Source: Chloroflexota bacterium
GTDB taxonomy: Bacteria; Chloroflexota; Dehalococcoidia; SAR202; UBA11138
Assembly: GCA_022566975.1 (NCBI GenBank)
Contig: JADFHV010000017.1
Location: 1 to 10,404, forward strand
Length of the DNA: 10,404 nt
Direction of reading: 5' to 3'
The notes under the pieces are model-generated. The model was given only the letters and a program-made list of their open reading frames with translations. It was not told where the DNA came from and did no database searches. Within the stretch, counting starts at the first letter, position 1. Every line of letters begins with the position of its first letter. Positions 6,452-10,404 of the stretch are shown here, one piece after another. The position numbers and the translations under genes were made by a program.

Positions 6452-6456
6452 CCTCC
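6452..6456 (-). promoter_or_regulatory. Shine-Dalgarno that fixes the TTG start of the Yip1-domain gene
   Basis: Read leftwards the bases are GGAGG with a 5-base spacer to TTG at 6446. No ATG or GTG alternative in this frame has a comparable site, so it decides the start. Confidence 0.7.
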
Positions 6457-6476
6457 GTGGAGACGCCGTCTGCCCG

Positions 6477-6504
6477 ATTGTAGTCCAGGCGCGGAGCGTG
6501 TCAA
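6477..6504 (-). promoter_or_regulatory. Strong sigma70-type promoter for the Yip1-domain gene
   Basis: On the minus strand TTGACA (6504–6499) is a perfect -35 box, followed after 16 bases by TACAAT (6482–6477), a 5/6 match to the -10 box. The expected transcript start near 6470 gives a leader of about 24 bases that contains the GGAGG site. This is the best promoter in the window. Confidence 0.65.
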
Positions 6505-6526
6505 CTCGGCAACCCGAGCCCAGGGC

Positions 6527-6532
6527 TATAAT
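6527..6532 (+). promoter_or_regulatory. -10 box for the S26 peptidase gene
   Basis: A perfect TATAAT lies 38 bases before the GTG start. No recognisable -35 box is at 16–18 bases upstream. The -35 position is instead occupied by an inverted repeat CTCGG-CAAC-CCGAG (6505–6518) that directly abuts the -35 box of the divergent promoter, so a regulator bound there could affect both genes. That regulatory role is inference. Confidence 0.35.
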
Positions 6533-6570
6533 GGCCTCTGCACAGACTGTGGCGAGGGATCGAGCACTAG

Positions 6571-7014
6571 GTGGCAAGTCACATCTACACCGTCAGGGGC
6601 GAAAGCATGCGCCCGGCCTTCGCGCCGGGAGAGCGCCTGCTTGTAAGCACGAACGCCTATAGGAAGGTGCGACCGTCGCGTGGTGACGTCGTCGTCTTCA
6701 AGGACCCCAGGGAGCCGGCCCGGCGCAGCCTCAAGCGAGTGATAGGGCTTCCCGAAGAGGAGGTCCGCCTGTCAGACGGGATGCTGTACATAGACGGAGA
6801 GCACCATTTCGAGCCCTATCTGGGGGGACTCCCGGCAACCGTCGGGTTGGGCCACAGATCGTGGAGCCTCCGCCGAGACGAGTATTTCGTGATGGGCGAC
6901 AACCGGGCCCACAGCACGGACAGCAGGCTCCAAGGACCACTGGAGGCGGAGCTCCTCGTAGGGAAGGCCTGGTTCCGCTGCTGGCCCCCGCGCCGGTGGG
7001 GGTCGCTCAGCTAG
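6571..7014 (+). CDS. S26-family signal-peptidase-like protease without a membrane anchor
   Basis: The 147-residue product contains the signal peptidase I boxes: GESMRP with the nucleophile Ser12, GDVVVF (38–43), KRVIGLP with the general base Lys55, and GDNRAHSTDSR (109–119). The end, GKAWFRCWPP, is also typical. Normal type I signal peptidases have one or two N-terminal transmembrane helices before the serine; here only 11 residues precede it and none is hydrophobic enough. The start is GTG at 6571: the codon before it is a stop (TAG), and any later start would remove the serine box. A GAGGG at 6554–6558 is 12 bases away, a poor distance. Short S26 relatives include maturation proteases for single partners such as nickel superoxide dismutase, but no such partner is near. 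Catalytic ability is predicted; the substrate is unknown. Confidence 0.82.
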   Translation: MASHIYTVRGESMRPAFAPGERLLVSTNAYRKVRPSRGDVVVFKDPREPARRSLKRVIGLPEEEVRLSDGMLYIDGEHHFEPYLGGLPATVGLGHRSWSLRRDEYFVMGDNRAHSTDSRLQGPLEAELLVGKAWFRCWPPRRWGSLS

Positions 7015-7025
7015 CGCCGTTGCGG

Positions 7026-8009
7026 CTACTGCTCGGCGCCCAGCCACCTGGCGATCTCTTTTGCGTGGTAGCTGAGGATCAGGTCTGCCCCGGCCCGCTT
7101 GATGGCCGTCAGTATCTCTATGGTCACGCGACGGCCGTCTATCCACTCGTTTTCCGCCGCGGCCTTGACCATGGCATATTCGCCGCTTACATTGTAGGCG
7201 GCCATGGGACACCCGAACACTCTCCTCGCCTCCGATAGCACATCGAGATAAGCGAGGGCCGGCTTGACCATGACTATGTCCGCTCCCTCCTGGATATCCT
7301 GCTCGATCTCGCGCATGGCCTCGCGGACGTTGGGCGGGTCCATCTGGTAGCCACGGCGGTCGCCGAACTGGGGGGCGGACCCCGCGGCCACCCTGAAGGG
7401 GCCGTAGAAAGCAGACGCGTACTTGGCCGAGTATGCCATGATCGGGGTGTCGTCCAACCCCCGAGAATCAAGCGCCTCTCGGATGGCGCCTACCTGCCCG
7501 TCCATCATCGCAGAGGGCGCCACCATGTCGGCACCCGCCTCGGCCTGGCAGACCGCCGCCTGCGCCAGTAGCTCCAGGGTGCGGTCGTTATCTACCTTGC
7601 CGTTGGTGATGACGCCGCAGTGGCCGTGATCTGTGTACTCGCACAGGCACACGTCGGTAACCACCATCAGATCGGGGGCCGTCTGCTTGATCACCCGGAT
7701 CGCTTCCTGGATGATCCCTCCAGGCTCATAGGCTTCGGTCCCATCCGCGTTCTTCCTGGCCGGGATGCCGAAGAGGAGCACGCCGGGGATGCCCAGCTCC
7801 GACACCTCTCCAACCTCGGCGATCAGATGGTCGAGTGACAGCTGGTAGATCCCGGGCATGGGGCCGATCTCGTTCCGCACGTCCCGTCCGTGCGTCACGA
7901 ACATGGGGTAGAGGAAGTCGTTTACGGAGAGCTGCGTCTCCTGCGTCATGCGGCGCAGCGCCGGCAGCTCTCGCAGCCTGCGTAGTCTGACCTTAGGGAA
8001 GCTATTCAT
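7026..8009 (-). CDS. hemB: Porphobilinogen synthase (delta-aminolevulinic acid dehydratase)
   Basis: The enzyme joins two 5-aminolevulinate molecules to porphobilinogen, in the cytoplasm. The 327-residue length is normal. The Schiff-base lysines are Lys196 in YSAKYAS and Lys249 in MVKPALAYLD. The cysteine cluster C121, C123 and C131 in DVCLCEYTDHGHC marks the zinc-dependent class rather than the magnesium-only class, which has Asp/Ala there. The ATG at 8009 overlaps the last 8 bases of the upstream cobA–hemD gene and has no clear Shine-Dalgarno of its own, so translation probably depends on the upstream gene. It is the last gene of the visible operon; its stop lies 11 bases from the end of the converging S26 peptidase gene, and no terminator hairpin is evident between them. 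Confidence 0.97.
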   Translation of the reverse strand: MNSFPKVRLRRLRELPALRRMTQETQLSVNDFLYPMFVTHGRDVRNEIGPMPGIYQLSLDHLIAEVGEVSELGIPGVLLFGIPARKNADGTEAYEPGGIIQEAIRVIKQTAPDLMVVTDVCLCEYTDHGHCGVITNGKVDNDRTLELLAQAAVCQAEAGADMVAPSAMMDGQVGAIREALDSRGLDDTPIMAYSAKYASAFYGPFRVAAGSAPQFGDRRGYQMDPPNVREAMREIEQDIQEGADIVMVKPALAYLDVLSEARRVFGCPMAAYNVSGEYAMVKAAAENEWIDGRRVTIEILTAIKRAGADLILSYHAKEIARWLGAEQ

Positions 8010-9546
8010 GGGAAGGAACCTTGCTGGTGAAGTATGTTTCGAGAGAATCTACGAGCCCGGCAACGGTATGCTCACTGGCTACTATATCAACATTCAAGCC
8101 CACTTCTCTAGCCGTGGCGGCCGTGACGGGGCCGATGCAGGCGATGGCTGCGCGAGAGAGACCGTCCAGACGCCCATCGAGTAGACCGATCAGGTTCGTC
8201 ACGGTAGAGGAGCTGGTAAAGGCGGCTACGTCGATGCCGTCTTCGATGGTCCGTTGGGCGAGTCCGCGAGAGCCCTCTGGGGCAGCGGTACGGTAGGCGA
8301 CGACCGCCTCGACGTTCGCCCCCAGCGCGGACAGTCCCCTCTCCAGGGTCTCCCGGCCGACGTCGGCCCGGGGGAGAAAGACCATCGCTCCCTCGAAGTC
8401 GCGACGGGCCAGACCCCGGACCATGCCTTCGGCGGTGTACACGTCGGACATGAGGTCCGCGACGATGCCCCGGTCTCGAAGCGCGGCAGCGGTCGCCGGC
8501 CCTATGGCCCCAACACGGGCCGCGCCGAAGGCCCTTGCGTCCAGTCCAAGGCTGGCGAGGCGCTCAAAGACCGCCATGACCGCGTTGGCGCTGGCAAAGA
8601 TCGCCCAGTCGTAGTCGCCGAGGCGTCGAAGGCTGCCGTCGAAGGGGGTGTAGTCATCCAGCCCCTGTACCTCGATGGTCGGAAGCTCTATCGCCCGCGC
8701 TCCCCGCTGTACGAGCAGGTCCGACAGCGCTCCCGCCTGAGCCCGTGTCCGAGTCACGAGGACCCTCTTGCCAAAGAGAGGCCGGTTATCAAACCATCTA
8801 AGCCGCTCGGCCACTCCGACGACCTCGCCGAATACCGCGACGACCGGTGGCTCGAGGCCCGCTGCCACGCCCTTGTCCACGATGTCCCCCACCGTGCCAA
8901 TCACGGTCTCCTGGCAGGGCTCAGTTCCCCAGCGCACCAGCGCCACTGGCGTGTCTCGTGGATACCCTCGGTCGGTGAGGGCACCGACGATGCCCGGTAG
9001 GTTCTCCCAGCCCATGAGCACGACCAGGGTGCCGCCGAGCCGCGCCAGGTGATCCCAGTCGATAGACGACCCGTCCTTGTCCGGCGTCTCGCTCCCGGTG
9101 ACCACCGTGAAAGACGAGGCAACGTCCCTGTGGGTCAATGGGATACCCGCGTAGGCGGGGACCGCGACGGCCGAGGTCACGCCCGGGACAACCTCGAACG
9201 GGATGCCCTCGGCCTGGAGCGCTTCCGCCTCCTCGCCTCCCCTGCCGAACACGAAGGGGTCGCCACCCTTCAGTCGGACGACCCTCTTACCGTTGCTGGC
9301 TCTATCTACAAGAATCCGGTTGATCTCGTCCTGCCGCTTGCCGCCCCCGCCTGGGACCTTACCGGCGTCCACACGCTCGGCCGTCGGCTTCGCCCGGTCG
9401 ACGAGACGTCGATCGACCAGCCGGTCGTATACGATCACATCGGCCGACTCCAGGCACTGGAGCCCCCTGACGGTGATGAGCCCCGGATCACCGGGTCCGG
9501 CTCCCACCAGCACGACGGTCCCGGGCCTGACCGGGTTTGCGGTCAC
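8002..9546 (-). CDS. cobA-hemD: Fused uroporphyrinogen-III C-methyltransferase / uroporphyrinogen-III synthase
   Basis: A 514-residue two-domain enzyme. Residues about 8–250 are the methyltransferase (CobA/SUMT): VGAGPGDPGLIT (14–25), YDRLV (40–44), RLKGGDPFVFGRGGEE (91–106) and VPGVTSA with AYAGIPLTHR (120–140). It uses S-adenosylmethionine to make precorrin-2. Residues about 257–505 are HemD, which cyclises hydroxymethylbilane to uroporphyrinogen III; FASANAV (317–323) and FTSSSTV (443–449) are its marks. The two steps are consecutive, so the fusion suits channelling towards siroheme or cobalamin. No dehydrogenase/ferrochelatase part of the CysG type is present. The start is GTG at 9546, overlapping the hemC stop as GTGA, with GAGGAG at 9554–9559 and a 7-base spacer. 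The frame is open up to 9900, but that extension is Arg/Gly-rich antisense to nothing useful and lies over hemC, so I reject it. Confidence 0.95.
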   Translation of the reverse strand: MTANPVRPGTVVLVGAGPGDPGLITVRGLQCLESADVIVYDRLVDRRLVDRAKPTAERVDAGKVPGGGGKRQDEINRILVDRASNGKRVVRLKGGDPFVFGRGGEEAEALQAEGIPFEVVPGVTSAVAVPAYAGIPLTHRDVASSFTVVTGSETPDKDGSSIDWDHLARLGGTLVVLMGWENLPGIVGALTDRGYPRDTPVALVRWGTEPCQETVIGTVGDIVDKGVAAGLEPPVVAVFGEVVGVAERLRWFDNRPLFGKRVLVTRTRAQAGALSDLLVQRGARAIELPTIEVQGLDDYTPFDGSLRRLGDYDWAIFASANAVMAVFERLASLGLDARAFGAARVGAIGPATAAALRDRGIVADLMSDVYTAEGMVRGLARRDFEGAMVFLPRADVGRETLERGLSALGANVEAVVAYRTAAPEGSRGLAQRTIEDGIDVAAFTSSSTVTNLIGLLDGRLDGLSRAAIACIGPVTAATAREVGLNVDIVASEHTVAGLVDSLETYFTSKVPSHE

Positions 9547-10404
9547 TGGGCCACTCCTCGGATGACGATCTCGGCCGCGCCTGAGTCCAGCAGCATTCGA
9601 GCCGTTTGTCTCCCGGCCGATTGGGGATCGCTTGGATCGTGATCGAGCTCGACACGGTAGATACGGCTGCTGTCGGGGAGCACGGCCATCGCCGAGATGT
9701 GCAGACGTCCGTCCTCGAAGCGCGCGTAGGCGGCCACCGGTACCTGGCATCCACCCTCGACCTCGGCGAGAAAAGCCCTCTCCGCCGTGACGGCGATGGT
9801 GGTGGGGACGTGGTCGACGGCGCTCAACATCTCTATGGTCCCCCCGTCGTCCGTCCGCGCCTCGACGGCCAGCGCCCCCTGGCCCACGTCGGGAGTGCAC
9901 ACGTCGGGAGAGAGGTACTCGGTTATCTCGTCCTCCATCCCCAGACGCAGCAGTCCCGCGGCGGCCAGTACGACCCCGTCATACCCGGGGCCCTTCGCCT
10001 TCTCTATTCGAGTGCCCACGTTGCCTCTTATGGGTACGATCTCGACATCCGGGCGCAGCACCTTGATCTGCGCCGTGCGCCTCGGGCTACTGGTGCCCAG
10101 ACGCGCGCCCGCGGGCATCTCGTCCAACGTGCGGCCCGACGCCGTGACGATGACGTCCCGTGGGTCCTTGCGCTCCCCAAAAGTAGCCAGGGTCAGGCCA
10201 TCGGGCAGATCGGACGGCACGTCCTTGGCACTGTGGACGGCAAAATCAATCTCGCCATCGAGCAGCGCCCGCTCGATCTCCTCGGCGAACATGCCTCTTC
10301 CCAGGCTCAGAAGTGGAGCGTCTTTTCTACGGTCCCCCCGGGTGGTAACGGGAACGACGACGAAGCGTCGCTTCGGGTAGTGGGCCCGTAAAGGGCCCAG
10401 TATC
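9543..10404 (-). CDS. hemC: Hydroxymethylbilane synthase (porphobilinogen deaminase), cut by the right edge
   Basis: The enzyme links four porphobilinogens into hydroxymethylbilane. About 286 residues are visible; relatives are about 310, so roughly the first 25, including the start, are outside the window. Family marks are TTRGDR just inside the edge, LGRGMFAEEIE, AVHSAKDVP with the active-site lysine/aspartate pair (about 10235–10209), GTSSPRR, RGNVGTR (usually RGNVDTR), and EGGCQVP, whose cysteine at 9747–9749 carries the dipyrromethane cofactor. The methionine at 10292 falls inside LGRGMF and is not the start, because the upstream codons up to the edge match the family. It is the first visible gene of the operon; its stop overlaps the start of cobA–hemD by 4 bases. 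The operon promoter, and perhaps hemA, would be beyond the right edge. Confidence 0.96.
   Translation of the reverse strand, partial: ILGPLRAHYPKRRFVVVPVTTRGDRRKDAPLLSLGRGMFAEEIERALLDGEIDFAVHSAKDVPSDLPDGLTLATFGERKDPRDVIVTASGRTLDEMPAGARLGTSSPRRTAQIKVLRPDVEIVPIRGNVGTRIEKAKGPGYDGVVLAAAGLLRLGMEDEITEYLSPDVCTPDVGQGALAVEARTDDGGTIEMLSAVDHVPTTIAVTAERAFLAEVEGGCQVPVAAYARFEDGRLHISAMAVLPDSSRIYRVELDHDPSDPQSAGRQTARMLLDSGAAEIVIRGVAQ

Noticed and set aside
8254..9000. 248-codon plus-strand frame, and similar frames across the heme genes
   Set aside because: They are antisense shadows of highly conserved enzymes, without ribosome binding sites or recognisable domains.
9547..9900. N-terminal extension of the cobA–hemD frame up to an ATG at 9900
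   Set aside because: The added 118 residues are Arg/Gly-rich and lie over the well-conserved end of hemC in another frame. The GTG at 9546, with GAGGAG 7 bases upstream and a GTGA overlap, fits the family start.
9543..10292. hemC starting at the methionine at 10292
   Set aside because: The codons between 10293 and the right edge encode TTRGDR and LGRG, which match the family. The methionine is internal and the real start is outside the window.

Overview
The window reads as a stretch of bacterial chromosome, mostly G+C-rich. The best guess at lineage is Chloroflexota (Dehalococcoidia/SAR202-like). This is an inference from gene style: a lipoprotein with a long Thr/Pro linker, a tiny CPRC zinc-ribbon protein, a Yip1-domain membrane protein, and a hemC–cobA/hemD–hemB cluster. 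No rRNA, tRNA, CRISPR array, transposase or integrase was seen.

Left part (1–2301): the first bases hold the start of a small zinc-ribbon gene on the minus strand that runs off the left edge. After about 360 bases without a convincing gene comes a plus-strand TPR-repeat protein. Its repeat signature begins before its first usable ATG, so its 5' end looks damaged or frameshifted. Hand counts in two 60-base lines of this gene give about 52% G+C, against 70% in one sampled line of the heme genes, so it may be acquired. The gap after it carries a good sigma70-type promoter that points right with no clear gene to serve.

Middle (2302–7014): on the minus strand, a multi-pass flippase-like membrane protein (UPF0104/LPG-synthase-TM type) is followed 12 bases later by a family-5 ABC transporter substrate-binding lipoprotein with a TTG start. 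Divergent from them is a TatD-family metal-dependent hydrolase. Its 3' end overlaps, tail to tail, a Yip1-domain membrane protein on the minus strand. A divergent promoter region then separates that gene from a short S26 signal-peptidase-like protein that has its catalytic residues but no membrane anchor.

Right part (7026–10404): a minus-strand tetrapyrrole operon, hemC (cut by the right edge), a cobA–hemD fusion, then hemB. The genes overlap by 4 and 8 bases, which suggests translational coupling. HemB makes porphobilinogen, HemC makes hydroxymethylbilane, the HemD domain closes it to uroporphyrinogen III, and the CobA domain methylates that to precorrin-2 for siroheme or cobalamin. Uroporphyrinogen III is also the heme precursor.

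Most genes belong to known families. No clearly new multi-gene system was found. The points most worth a second look are the broken 5' end of the TPR gene, the orphan promoter after it, the anchorless S26 peptidase, and the pairing of a flippase-like protein with an orphan binding protein.
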